From: Pseudomonadota bacterium
GTDB taxonomy: Bacteria; Pseudomonadota; Gammaproteobacteria; Burkholderiales; SG8-41
Length of the DNA: 21,247 nt
Assembly: GCA_023431245.1 (NCBI GenBank)
Contig: JAEYXO010000051.1
Coordinates: 1 to 21,247 of the forward strand
Direction of reading: 5' to 3'
Every line of letters begins with the position of its first letter. Within the stretch, counting starts at the first letter, position 1. A model generated the notes under the pieces. That model saw only the letters and a program-made list of their open reading frames with translations, was not told where the DNA came from and ran no database searches. Shown here in pieces: positions 6,600-13,461 of this stretch. The position numbers and the translations under genes were made by a program.

Positions 6600-8066
6600 T
6601 CATTCAACGCGGTAGTTCGGCGCTTCCTTGACGATCTGCACGTCATGCACATGTGATTCACGCACTCCGGCCGTGGTGATCTCGACAAACTCCGCGTCGC
6701 GCCTGACTGCATCAATGCTGCCGCAGCCCATGTAACCCATGCTCGCCCGCAACCCGCCCATCAGCTGGTGGATCAGCGGTGCCACGCCGCCCTTGTACGG
6801 CACCCGTCCTTCGACACCCTCCGGCACCAGTTTTTCCGTATCGAGCTCGTCATGCTCCTGGAAGTAGCGGTCCGCGGACCCCTGCTGCATCGCGCCCAGC
6901 GATCCCATGCCGCGGTAGGATTTGTAGGAACGCCCCTGGAAAAGCTCGATTTCCCCGGGCGACTCCTCAGTGCCTGCAAAAAGGCTTCCCACCATGACCG
7001 AATGCGCGCCGGCGGCGATGGCCTTCGCGATATCGCCCGAATAGCGGATGCCGCCGTCGGCAATCAACGGCACGTCGGTTTTCTGCAAAGCCTTGGCGAC
7101 ATTGGCAACTGCGGTGATCTGGGGCACGCCGATGCCGGCGACGATGCGGGTGGTGCAGATCGAACCCGGTCCGATGCCCACCTTGACGCCGTCTGCGCCG
7201 TGGTCGACCAGTGCCTTGGCGGCCGCCGCGGTGGCGATATTGCCGCCGATGACCTGAAGCTTGGGATATGTCCGCTTCAACCAGCGCACGCGCTTGAGTA
7301 CACCCTCGGAATGGCCATGCGCGGTGTCGACGATGATCAGGTCGGCACCCGCCTCGACCAGGGCCTCGGCGCGCTCTTCAGTGCCCTCTCCGACGCCGAC
7401 AGCCGCACCGACGCGCAGGCGTCCCAGCTTGTCCTTGCAGGCATTGGGATGCTCGGAGGACTTCAGGATGTCCTTGACGGTGACCAGCCCGCGCAGTTCG
7501 AAGTTCTTGTTGACGACAAGCACGCGCTCGAGACGGTGCTTGTGCATCAGCACCCGCGCCTCTTCCCGGCTCGCCCCTTCACGCACGGTAATCAGCTTCT
7601 CGCGGGGGGTCATGATGTTCTTTACCGGCTGGTTGAGCTTGCGCTCGAAGCGCAAGTCACGGTTGGTGACAATGCCGACGACCTTGCCGTCAGCCTCGAC
7701 AACCGGCAACCCGGATATGCGGTATTGCTGCGTCAGGGCCAGCACGTCGCGCACAGTCATGTCCTGGGTGATCGTGATCGGATCCTTGACGATGCCGCTC
7801 TCGAAACGCTTGACCTTGGTGACCTCAATCGCCTGCGCCTTGGGCGTCATGTTCTTGTGCACGATGCCAATGCCGCCCTCCTGCGCAATGGCAATCGCGA
7901 GGCGGGATTCGGTCACGGTGTCCATGGCCGCGGACACCAGGGGGATGTTCAGGGAAATGCCGCGGGTGATCTTGGTCTTGAGGCTGACTTCACGCGGCAG
8001 GATTGAGGAATGTGCCGGAATCAGCAGCACATCGTCGAAAGTCAGGGCTTTCTGCACCACGCGCAT
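6600..8066 (-). CDS. guaB: IMP dehydrogenase
   Basis: GuaB oxidises IMP to XMP with NAD, the committed step towards guanine nucleotides. The 488-residue protein has the catalytic barrel interrupted by a tandem CBS pair (about 93-147 and 153-207). The active-site loop is GIGPGSICTTRIVAG with the nucleophile Cys304, followed by ADGGIRYSGDIAKAIAAGAHSVMVGSLFAGTEESPG and a GRSYKSYRGMGS flap. I chose the ATG at 8066 (MRVVQKALTFDDVLL): AAGGA lies 9 bases upstream, and the alternative ATG at 8084 would fall at the predicted transcription start. It heads the operon guaB-guaA-yffB-tadA-L,D-transpeptidase. Confidence 0.98.
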   Translation of the reverse strand: MRVVQKALTFDDVLLIPAHSSILPREVSLKTKITRGISLNIPLVSAAMDTVTESRLAIAIAQEGGIGIVHKNMTPKAQAIEVTKVKRFESGIVKDPITITQDMTVRDVLALTQQYRISGLPVVEADGKVVGIVTNRDLRFERKLNQPVKNIMTPREKLITVREGASREEARVLMHKHRLERVLVVNKNFELRGLVTVKDILKSSEHPNACKDKLGRLRVGAAVGVGEGTEERAEALVEAGADLIIVDTAHGHSEGVLKRVRWLKRTYPKLQVIGGNIATAAAAKALVDHGADGVKVGIGPGSICTTRIVAGIGVPQITAVANVAKALQKTDVPLIADGGIRYSGDIAKAIAAGAHSVMVGSLFAGTEESPGEIELFQGRSYKSYRGMGSLGAMQQGSADRYFQEHDELDTEKLVPEGVEGRVPYKGGVAPLIHQLMGGLRASMGYMGCGSIDAVRRDAEFVEITTAGVRESHVHDVQIVKEAPNYRVE

Positions 8067-8091
8067 GGGATGCGTCCTTCGCAAAGCGCGG

Positions 8092-8120
8092 ATTATAGGC
8101 GTTGGGGCGTAAACGGTAAA
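8092..8120 (-). promoter_or_regulatory. Sigma70-type promoter of the guaB operon
   Basis: On the minus strand TTTACC (8115-8120) and a consensus TATAAT (8092-8097) are separated by exactly 17 bases. Transcription would start near 8085, about 20 bases before the chosen guaB ATG and at the rejected upstream ATG. This supports both the promoter and the start choice. Confidence 0.75.
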
Positions 8121-8140
8121 CTGACTGTGGCGTTAGTCCA

Positions 8141-8169
8141 TTGACTGAACGGCCCAAACTGGCTATTTT
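8141..8169 (+). promoter_or_regulatory. Putative promoter of the DUF4124 gene
   Basis: TTGACT (8141-8146) and TATTTT (8164-8169) are separated by 17 bases. They lie about 107 bases upstream of the DUF4124 start codon and just outside the divergent guaB promoter. Confidence 0.5.
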
Positions 8170-8189
8170 TCCCTGCGGTCAAGGCGCGT

Positions 8190-8250
8190 CCGGCGATCCG
8201 CCGGGCGGCTGCCGGAAAAGTATTCCGGCGCGTGCCGGATTACTGCCGGA
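8190..8250 (+). repeat. GC-rich hairpin cluster with repeated TGCCGGA in the DUF4124 leader
   Basis: CCGGCG-ATC-CGCCGG (8190-8204) and GCCGGAA-AAGTA-TTCCGGC (8211-8229) are two perfect hairpins back to back. TGCCGGA occurs at 8210, 8233 and 8244. The cluster fills the leader between the putative promoter and the coding start at 8276. No T-run follows, so I do not call a terminator. Confidence 0.5.
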
Positions 8251-8275
8251 TCACACAACCAAGCAGGTGTCGAAT

Positions 8276-8722
8276 ATGAGAAACACTGTTGTCGCCTTGG
8301 CACTGGCAGTCCTTCCCCTCGCGGCCCACGCCCAGATCATGAAATGTGTCGGCGCCGGTGGCCGTGTCGAGTTTGCGGCGAGTTGCCCGCCCGGCACCAA
8401 AGCGGAAAACACGGGCATCCGCAACGCACCTGCGGCCGCGCCCGCGAATCAGCAGAAAACACTGGCTGAGCGCGATGCCGAATTCCGCAAAAGGCAGGCG
8501 GAACAGCAGGAGGCGGCCAAAAAAGCGGAGGAAAAAACCCAGGAAGCAGCCGACCGCAGGCAAAACTGTGAAACGGCACAGTCCTACCTGCGCAGCCTGC
8601 AGGCCGGCAACCGCATCGGCAGGACAGACCCCAAGACCGGCGAACGGGTATTCCTCGAAGACAACGAACGCGCCGCTGAAATCGCACGCGCCCAGCGCGC
8701 AGCCGATACCAACTGCAAGTAG
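8276..8722 (+). CDS. DUF4124-type exported protein with coiled coil
   Basis: A 148-residue protein with a clear signal peptide (MRNTVVALALAVLPLAAHA, likely cut before Gln20). A short DUF4124-like module follows (IMKCVGAGGRVEFAASCPPG, with Cys24 and Cys37), then a charged helical stretch rich in Glu, Lys, Gln and Ala (about 62-97) likely to form a coiled coil. Two more cysteines (Cys98 and Cys147) could make a second periplasmic disulfide. I chose the ATG at 8276 because the signal peptide starts there and AGGTG lies upstream; the frame continues to 8141 without support. Function is unknown for this family. The gene faces away from guaB and converges on rnfH with only 4 bases between the stops. 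Confidence 0.85.
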   Translation: MRNTVVALALAVLPLAAHAQIMKCVGAGGRVEFAASCPPGTKAENTGIRNAPAAAPANQQKTLAERDAEFRKRQAEQQEAAKKAEEKTQEAADRRQNCETAQSYLRSLQAGNRIGRTDPKTGERVFLEDNERAAEIARAQRAADTNCK

Positions 8723-8726
8723 CCGC

Positions 8727-8999
8727 CTAGCGGCTGCCGCGCCTGCGCCTTGCTTCCTTGGGGTCGGCACGCAAGGCCCTGTAGATCTCAACCCGGTCAC
8801 CCGGCTGCAGCACCGTCTCGCGGGATACCGCACGACCATGGATGCCGATGGGCGCGGTGGCGAAATCAATGCCGGGAAACTCCGCCTGCAATCCGCAGCG
8901 CTCGACCGCCGTGCCGGCCGTAGTACCGCCGGGCAGTTTCAGGGTCCGGGTCATCTGGCGTCCGGGCAGCGCACAGATGACACTGACCTCGATCGGCAT
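8727..8999 (-). CDS. rnfH: RnfH-family ubiquitin-like protein
   Basis: A 90-residue beta-grasp protein: MPIEVSVICALPGRQMTRTLKLPGGTTAGTAVERCGL, then the family hallmark PGDRVEIYRALRADPKEARRRRG. It is the RnfH/RatB family (UPF0125). Despite the name, a role in the Rnf electron transport complex is not established for stand-alone copies. The ATG at 8999 follows the ratA stop by a single base, so the two are translationally coupled. An in-frame ATG at 9014 inside ratA would add five residues and cannot be excluded. Confidence 0.93.
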   Translation of the reverse strand: MPIEVSVICALPGRQMTRTLKLPGGTTAGTAVERCGLQAEFPGIDFATAPIGIHGRAVSRETVLQPGDRVEIYRALRADPKEARRRRGSR

Positions 9000-9000
9000 G

Positions 9001-9435
9001 TCATCGCTTTCCATGCAACTGCCCCGCACGCTTCAGGAAGGCATCCACCATCGTCCCCGCGATGTGGCCGAAAACCGGCCCCGCAATCTTCTCGAAGAGG
9101 ACGCTCGAGAACTCATAGTGCAGGCTGAAGTCAATCCTGCAGGCCCCCTCCCCCAGCGCGGTGAAGCGCCACTCGCCATCAAGGACACGAAAGGGACCCT
9201 CCACCAGCTTCATCACCATCCGCTCGGGCGGTTCCTTCCGGTTTTCCGTGGAAAAACTCTGCCGCAGACCGCGAAAACTGATGTGTATGGCTGCACAGGT
9301 GGTTTCCGCCGTGCGCAGCGTCACCGTGGTGGAACTGCACCAGGGCAGGAATTCGGGATATCGCTCGATGTCATCGACCAGAGCAAACATTTCCGCGGCG
9401 CTGAACTCGACCAGGGCTGAACGCGAAACCTTCAT
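9001..9435 (-). CDS. ratA: RatA-family START/coenzyme Q-binding protein
   Basis: A 144-residue START-like domain protein. MKVSRSALVEFSAAEMFALVDDIERYPEFLPWC is the characteristic N-terminus, and the protein ends with an FGHIAGTMVDAFLKRAGQLHGKR helix. The family includes yeast Coq10 and E. coli RatA. E. coli RatA was reported to block 70S association and was labelled a toxin, while the fold points to lipid or ubiquinone binding; the toxin label should not be taken as settled. It pairs with rnfH downstream (1-base gap) and is divergent from smpB, a conserved arrangement in Proteobacteria. Confidence 0.95.
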   Translation of the reverse strand: MKVSRSALVEFSAAEMFALVDDIERYPEFLPWCSSTTVTLRTAETTCAAIHISFRGLRQSFSTENRKEPPERMVMKLVEGPFRVLDGEWRFTALGEGACRIDFSLHYEFSSVLFEKIAGPVFGHIAGTMVDAFLKRAGQLHGKR

Positions 9436-9497
9436 GCAGTCAACCGCAAGCGCCCTGCCGGGCCGGTTAGAATACGGCTGTCCATGCGCAAGCCCAT

Positions 9498-9944
9498 ATG
9501 AGTATCGTCCAGAACAAAAAAGCGTTTCACGACTATTTTATCGAACAGCGTTTCGAGGCGGGTATCGCCCTCGAAGGCTGGGAGGTCAAGGCCGTGCGGG
9601 CCGGGCGTGCGCAGATCAAGGAAGCCTACGTGATCATCAGCAATTCCGAGCTTTTCCTGCTCGGCTGCCACATCAGCCCGCTGCCCACTGCGTCGACGCA
9701 CGTCCTGCCCGACCCGACACGCACCCGCAAGCTGCTGCTGCATGCAGAGGAGATCACCCGCCTGATCGGCAGCGTCGAGCGGGCGGGCTATACGCTGGTG
9801 CCGCTGGACCTGCATTACTCGAAAGGCCGGATCAAGCTGGAAATCGGGCTGGCCAAAGGCAAAAAGCAGCACGACAAGCGGGCAAGCGAAAAGGACCGGG
9901 AGTGGCAGCGCGAACAGCAGCGCCTGATACGCGCCAGGACATGA
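9498..9944 (+). CDS. smpB: SsrA-binding protein
   Basis: SmpB binds tmRNA and delivers it to stalled ribosomes for trans-translation. The 148-residue protein has the usual blocks: NKKAFHDYFIEQRFEAGIALEGWEVKAVRAGRAQIKEAYV at the start, DPTRTRKLLLHAEEI, and a basic tail KGKKQHDKRASEKDREWQREQQRLIR that becomes helical in the ribosomal mRNA channel. It is divergent from ratA with 62 bases between. A TAGAAT -10-like hexamer lies at 9468-9473, but I see no convincing -35. The ssrA gene is not in this window. Confidence 0.98.
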   Translation: MSIVQNKKAFHDYFIEQRFEAGIALEGWEVKAVRAGRAQIKEAYVIISNSELFLLGCHISPLPTASTHVLPDPTRTRKLLLHAEEITRLIGSVERAGYTLVPLDLHYSKGRIKLEIGLAKGKKQHDKRASEKDREWQREQQRLIRART

Positions 9945-9962
9945 CTGCACCGGAGATTAACG

Positions 9963-9981
9963 GCACCGGAGCCTCCGGCGC
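9963..9981 (-). terminator. Hairpin 3' of the tRNA pair
   Basis: On the minus strand GCGCCGGA-GGC-TCCGGTGC forms an 8-bp stem with one G-U pair. It starts 4 bases after the encoded CCA of tRNA-His and lies between the convergent smpB and tRNA genes. There is no T-run, so termination or a 3' processing role is inferred from position. Confidence 0.4.
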
Positions 9982-9985
9982 AGAA

Positions 9986-10062
9986 TGGGGTGGCTGATGG
10001 GACTCGAACCCACGACAACCGGAATCACAATCCGGGACTCTACCAACTGAGCTACAGCCACC
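9986..10062 (-). tRNA. tRNA-His (anticodon GTG)
   Basis: A complete cloverleaf can be read on the minus strand: acceptor GTGGCTG with CAGCCAC, D-arm GCTCAGTTGGTAGAGT, and anticodon stem CCGGA-TTGTGAT-TCCGG giving GTG. The T-arm is GTGGGTTCGAGTCCCAT, and CCA is encoded. The extra 5' G(-1) at 10062 opposite C73 is the histidine identity element. Length is 77 bases including CCA. Confidence 0.97.
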
Positions 10063-10092
10063 ACTGGAACTGCCGAGATCGGCGCCGGGATC

Positions 10093-10169
10093 TGGCGCGC
10101 CCGGCGGGACTCGAACCCACAACCCCCGGCTTAGAAGGCCGGTGCTCTATCCGGTTGAGCTACGGGCAC
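10093..10169 (-). tRNA. tRNA-Arg (anticodon TCT)
   Basis: The minus strand gives acceptor GTGCCCG paired with CGGGCGC, D-arm GCTCAACCGGATAGAGC, and anticodon stem CCGGC-CTTCTAA-GCCGG with anticodon TCT (reads AGA/AGG). The T-arm is GTGGGTTCGAGTCCCGC, with discriminator G and an encoded CCA. It is 77 bases long and lies 30 bases upstream of tRNA-His, so the two are one transcript. Confidence 0.97.
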
Positions 10170-10218
10170 AAAATCGGGCGGGAATGCCGGGCTTAACCCG
10201 CCTAAACCGAAGGCGCGT

Positions 10219-10248
10219 AATATACTCCGCCCCCCGCTCGAGCGTCAA
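10219..10248 (-). promoter_or_regulatory. Promoter of the tRNA-Arg/tRNA-His transcript
   Basis: TTGACG (10243-10248) and TATATT (10219-10224) on the minus strand are separated by 18 bases. The bases after the -10, ACGCGCC, form a GC-rich discriminator of the kind found at stringently controlled stable-RNA promoters. The predicted start lies about 43 bases ahead of tRNA-Arg. Confidence 0.7.
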
Positions 10249-10280
10249 TCAGACAGGCGGCCGGACGAACCCTTCCTTGC

Positions 10281-10309
10281 TTGCGACGGGTATCGAATTC
10301 TGTTATTAA
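10281..10309 (+). promoter_or_regulatory. Putative dksA promoter (extended -10)
   Basis: TTGCGA (10281-10286), a 17-base spacer and TATTAA (10304-10309) preceded by TGT make an extended -10 promoter. A T-rich stretch follows. The start would fall near 10316, about 25 bases before the dksA ATG. Confidence 0.5.
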
Positions 10310-10340
10310 AGCTTCTTTTTTTGGCGCAGAAAACCTCCTC

Positions 10341-10763
10341 ATGGCCACCGAAATGCTGAAAAACTTCCCCGCCTACAAAGCCAAGGGAAAAGAGGAATAC
10401 ATGAATGCGCGGCAGCTGGCGCATTTCCGCAAAATGCTCGAGGAAATGAAGAGGGAGTTGTCCCAGGACATCGACCGCACTGTCCACACGATGCAGGACG
10501 AGGCGACCATTTTCGCCGATCCCAACGACCGCGCCAGCCAGGAATCGGACATGTCCCTGGAACTGCGCAACCGGGATCGCGAGCGCAAGCTGATCAAGAA
10601 AATCGACGAAACCATCGCCCGCATCGCGGCCAAGGACTACGGCTATTGCGATTCCTGCGGCGTGGAAATCGGCCTGAAGCGGCTGGAAGCACGTCCGACG
10701 GCAACGCTCTGCATTGACTGCAAGACGCTTGACGAACTGCGCGAGCGCCAGGTCGCCAAATAA
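10341..10763 (+). CDS. dksA: RNA polymerase-binding transcription factor DksA
   Basis: DksA enters the RNA polymerase secondary channel and, with ppGpp, represses rRNA and tRNA promoters. In the 140-residue protein the coiled-coil tip DPNDRA keeps the functional residues Asp60, Asp63 and Ala65 (E. coli D71, D74, A76). The zinc finger CDSC...CIDC has all four cysteines (103, 106, 124, 127). I chose the ATG at 10341; KGKEEYMNARQLAHF matches E. coli DksA across the region before Met21, so translation must start upstream of it. The start at 10341 lacks a ribosome-binding site, whereas Met21 (10401) has AGAGGA just before it. A bidirectional terminator follows. Confidence 0.95.
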   Translation: MATEMLKNFPAYKAKGKEEYMNARQLAHFRKMLEEMKRELSQDIDRTVHTMQDEATIFADPNDRASQESDMSLELRNRDRERKLIKKIDETIARIAAKDYGYCDSCGVEIGLKRLEARPTATLCIDCKTLDELRERQVAK

Positions 10764-10781
10764 TCACCGGCCTCAACCGGC

Positions 10782-10816
10782 AAAAAACAAAGGGGGCCGC
10801 GGCCCCCTTTTGTTTT
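10782..10816. terminator. Bidirectional intrinsic terminator between dksA and pnp
   Basis: A very stable GGGGGCC-GC-GGCCCCC stem is flanked by AAAAAACAAA on the left and TTTTGTTTT on the right, so it has a T-run on either strand. It lies 18 bases after the dksA stop and about 36 bases after the pnp stop, serving both convergent genes. Confidence 0.93.
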
Positions 10817-10851
10817 CCCGCAGCCCGCCCTCCGGCGAGCCATCCTTCCCT

Positions 10852-12963
10852 TTACTGCGCCTGTGCAGCCTGCTCTGCGGGCGCGTTGACGGCTTTCATC
10901 GACAGGCGCAGGCGTCCCTTCTCGTCGGCCTCCAGCACCTTGACCCGCACCGCCTGGCCTTCCTTGAGATGGTCGGCCACGCTGTTCACCCGCTCGTTGG
11001 CGATCTGCGAAATGTGCAGCAGGCCGTCACGGCCCGGAAGCACGCTGACAATGGCGCCAAAATCGAGCAGTTTGAGCACTGTGCCGTCGTAAATGCGGCC
11101 GACTTCGACATCCGCCGTCAGGTCCTCGATGCGCTTGCGGGCATTCTCGCCACCCTCGGAGGACACGCAGGCAATGGTCACCGTACCGTCATCCTGGATG
11201 TCGATCGTGGTGCCCGTCTCCTCGGTGATGGCGCGGATGACCGCACCGCCCTTGCCGATGACGTCGCGGATCTTCTCCGGCTTGATCTTCATCGTGATCA
11301 TCCGCGGCGCCCAGGCGGAAAGCTCGGTACGCGGCGCATCGATCGCAGTGCGCATTTTCTCGAGGATGTGCAGCCGGCCTTCGCGGGCCTGGACCAGCGC
11401 GGCATGCATGATTTCCTTGGTGATGCCGGTGATCTTGATATCCATCTGGAGAGCGGTGACACCCGTCTCGGTACCGGCCACCTTGAAATCCATGTCGCCC
11501 AGGTGATCTTCGTCGCCGAGAATATCCGACAGCACCGCAAACCGGTTGCCTTCCTTGATCAGGCCCATCGCGATGCCGGCAACCTGCGCTTTCAGCGGCA
11601 CGCCGGCATCCATCAGCGACAGGCAGCCGCCACAGACCGATGCCATCGAGCTCGAACCGTTTGATTCCGTGATTTCGGAAACAACGCGGATCGAATAGGC
11701 AAACTCTTCGGCAGTGGGCAGCACAGCCACGAGGGCACGTTTGGCCAGGCGGCCGTGGCCGATTTCGCGGCGTTTCGGGGAACCGACCCGGCCGGTTTCA
11801 CCGGTCGAGTACGGCGGAAAATTGTAGTGCAGCATGAAGCGGTCGCGGTATTCGCCCTGCAGCGCGTCGATGATCTGTTCGTCGCGCGAAGTGCCGAGGG
11901 TGGCAACCACGATAGCCTGGGTCTCGCCGCGGGTGAACAGTGCGGAACCATGGGTTCTCGGCAGCACGCCTGTGCGGATCGTGATCGGGCGCACGGTGCG
12001 GGTGTCGCGCCCGTCGATGCGCGGCTCACCGTCGAGAATCTGGTTGCGCACGATCTTGGCTTCGAGATTGCCCAGTTCGTTTTTCACCGCGTTGATCAGG
12101 TCGGCGGAAGCATCGGCCGGCAGCAGTTCGGCAACGACTTTCTGCGTGATCTCCTTTATGCGCACCGTGCGCGCCTGCTTCTGCCGGATCTGGTAGGCGG
12201 CACGCAGGTCGGCTTCGGCAATCTGGGACATCCGCGCAATCAGCTGTTCGTCCTTTGCCGGCGGCTCCCAGTTGTACTCGGGCACCCCGGTCTCGTCGAC
12301 CATTTCGTTGATTGCCTTGATCACGACCTGCGTCTGCTCGTGACCGAACACGACTGCGCCCAGCATCACGTCTTCGGGCAACTGCTGCGCCTCGGATTCC
12401 ACCATCAGCACGGCCTGCTCGGTGCCGGCCACAACCAGGTCCAGCTGCGAAGTCTTCAGTTCGGTGGCCGTCGGATTGAGTATGTACTGGCCGTTGGCGT
12501 AAGCGACCCGGGCAGCGCCGATCGGGCCGCCGAAGGGCACGCCGGACAGCGCCAGCGCGGCCGATGCGCCGACCATCGCGGGAATGTCAGAGTCAATCTC
12601 GCTGTTCGACGACATCACCGTCGCGACGATCTGGATTTCGTTGTAGAAACCTTCCGGAAACAGCGGGCGAATGGGACGGTCGATGAGACGCGAAGTCAGG
12701 ATTTCCTTTTCCGAAGGGCGCCCCTCACGGCGGAAAAATCCCCCCGGAATCTTGCCGGCGGCGTAAGTCCGCTCCTGGTAATCCACCGTCAGCGGGAAAA
12801 AGTCCTGTCCCGGTTTGGCATTGCGCGCCGCCACGGCGGTCACCAGGACAACAGTGTCTTCCATTGTCACCAAAACCGCGCCGGAAGCCTGGCGCGCGAT
12901 TTCGCCGGTCTCCAGCGTCAGCTGGTGGCGGCCCCACATCAAAGTTTTCTTTACCGGGTTCAA
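10852..12963 (-). CDS. pnp: Polyribonucleotide nucleotidyltransferase (PNPase)
   Basis: PNPase degrades RNA 3' to 5' with phosphate and is the exonuclease of the degradosome. The protein has two RNase PH domains (from GRHQLTLETGEIARQASGAVLVTMEDTVVL, and from RTVRPITIRTGVLPRTHGSALFTRGETQ with the active-site region DILGDEDHLGDMDFKVAGT). They are followed by a KH domain (VIGKGGAVIRAI) and an S1 domain (GRIYDGTVLKLLDFGAIVSVLPGRDGLLHIS). Length is 703 residues from the TTG at 12961-12963. The family Met aligns one codon earlier, with ATT at 12964-12966, and AAGGA sits suitably for either. The upstream ATG at 13014 is inside the rpsO terminator and is excluded. It is the last gene of the rimP cluster. 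Confidence 0.96.
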   Translation of the reverse strand: MNPVKKTLMWGRHQLTLETGEIARQASGAVLVTMEDTVVLVTAVAARNAKPGQDFFPLTVDYQERTYAAGKIPGGFFRREGRPSEKEILTSRLIDRPIRPLFPEGFYNEIQIVATVMSSNSEIDSDIPAMVGASAALALSGVPFGGPIGAARVAYANGQYILNPTATELKTSQLDLVVAGTEQAVLMVESEAQQLPEDVMLGAVVFGHEQTQVVIKAINEMVDETGVPEYNWEPPAKDEQLIARMSQIAEADLRAAYQIRQKQARTVRIKEITQKVVAELLPADASADLINAVKNELGNLEAKIVRNQILDGEPRIDGRDTRTVRPITIRTGVLPRTHGSALFTRGETQAIVVATLGTSRDEQIIDALQGEYRDRFMLHYNFPPYSTGETGRVGSPKRREIGHGRLAKRALVAVLPTAEEFAYSIRVVSEITESNGSSSMASVCGGCLSLMDAGVPLKAQVAGIAMGLIKEGNRFAVLSDILGDEDHLGDMDFKVAGTETGVTALQMDIKITGITKEIMHAALVQAREGRLHILEKMRTAIDAPRTELSAWAPRMITMKIKPEKIRDVIGKGGAVIRAITEETGTTIDIQDDGTVTIACVSSEGGENARKRIEDLTADVEVGRIYDGTVLKLLDFGAIVSVLPGRDGLLHISQIANERVNSVADHLKEGQAVRVKVLEADEKGRLRLSMKAVNAPAEQAAQAQ

Positions 12964-12971
12964 AATGGTTT

Positions 12972-12976
12972 TCCTT
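12972..12976 (-). promoter_or_regulatory. Ribosome-binding site of pnp
   Basis: AAGGA on the minus strand ends 5 bases before ATT (12964-12966) and 8 bases before TTG (12961-12963). No ATG or GTG lies at the conserved N-terminus, so pnp must use one of these non-standard codons. Confidence 0.7.
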
Positions 12977-12993
12977 TTCTCTTTGCTCTGCTC

Positions 12994-13020
12994 AAAAACA
13001 AAAAGACCGCACACGCGGTC
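12994..13020 (-). terminator. Intrinsic terminator between rpsO and pnp
   Basis: On the minus strand GACCGC-GTGT-GCGGTC is followed directly by TTTTTGTTTTT. It lies 114 bases after the rpsO stop and 27 bases upstream of pnp. Like the t1 terminator of the E. coli rpsO-pnp operon, it should limit read-through into pnp. Confidence 0.9.
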
Positions 13021-13045
13021 TTCCGGAGGATCAATAGGCGCTACC

Positions 13046-13110
13046 TGCCGGCGCTCCCCAGCACCGGCTTGCCGACCGGGCGCCGTGCGGACTGCACACG
13101 GACGCCGGCA
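13046..13110 (-). other. Folded rpsO-pnp intercistronic leader
   Basis: TGCCGGCG and CGCCGGCA (13103-13110 with 13046-13053) close a 49-base loop that contains two smaller hairpins, built from CCGTG/CACGG and CCGG/CCGG. E. coli pnp has a comparable leader stem cut by RNase III and then used by PNPase for autoregulation; the parallel here is inferred. Confidence 0.5.
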
Positions 13111-13134
13111 TTGCAGACCTGCATGATGGCCTGC

Positions 13135-13404
13135 TTACTTGCGAAGGCCGAGACGCTCGATCAGCGCCTTGTACTGCTCGGCCTTGGTTCTTTTCAGATA
13201 ATCCAGCAGTTTGCGGCGTTTGCTGACCATCCGCAGCAGGCCGCGGCGGGAATGATGATCCTTGCTGTGCGCCTTGAAATGCTCGGTCAGATCCGTGATG
13301 CGTGCGGTCAGCAGTGCGACCTGGACCTCGGGTGAACCCGAGTCGCCCTTGGCACGCTGAAAGTCCTGCAAAACCTGCGCCTTTTGGGCAGTGGTTACAG
13401 CCAT
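13135..13404 (-). CDS. rpsO: 30S ribosomal protein S15
   Basis: S15 binds 16S rRNA early in assembly of the 30S platform. The 89-residue length and the sequence are standard: KGDSGSPEVQVALLTARITDLTEHFKAHSKDHHSRRGLLRMVSKRRKLLDYLK, ending in ERLGLRK. GGAG lies 6 bases before the ATG. It has its own promoter within the end of truB and a terminator downstream, so it can be expressed independently of the cluster. This matches its need for ribosome-stoichiometric amounts. Confidence 0.98.
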   Translation of the reverse strand: MAVTTAQKAQVLQDFQRAKGDSGSPEVQVALLTARITDLTEHFKAHSKDHHSRRGLLRMVSKRRKLLDYLKRTKAEQYKALIERLGLRK

Positions 13405-13431
13405 GTTCTGTCTCCGACGAAAAAACGCGTT

Positions 13432-13461
13432 ATTTTACTCCGTAACTACCGGATTGCTCAA
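13432..13461 (-). promoter_or_regulatory. rpsO promoter overlapping the end of truB
   Basis: TTGAGC (13456-13461) and TAAAAT (13432-13437) on the minus strand are separated by 18 bases. The -10 overlaps the truB stop codon. The start would be near 13425, about 20 bases ahead of rpsO. Confidence 0.6.

Noticed and set aside
6548..6715. Upstream extension of guaA by 56 residues.
   Set aside because: It reads across the intergenic hairpin and the end of guaB; the family start is the ATG at 6547.
9001..9435. ratA-rnfH read as a toxin-antitoxin module.
   Set aside because: RatA has a ubiquinone/lipid-binding START fold and rnfH is not its antitoxin; the pair is a conserved housekeeping neighbour of smpB.
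10170..10280. Additional tRNA or small RNA upstream of tRNA-Arg.
   Set aside because: Only the promoter of the tRNA pair can be recognised; no further cloverleaf is present.
12964..13014. ATG at 13014 as the pnp start, adding residues MCGLFVFEQSKEKRK.
   Set aside because: The ATG lies in the loop of the rpsO terminator, and the added residues are the translated T-run and leader with no family similarity.
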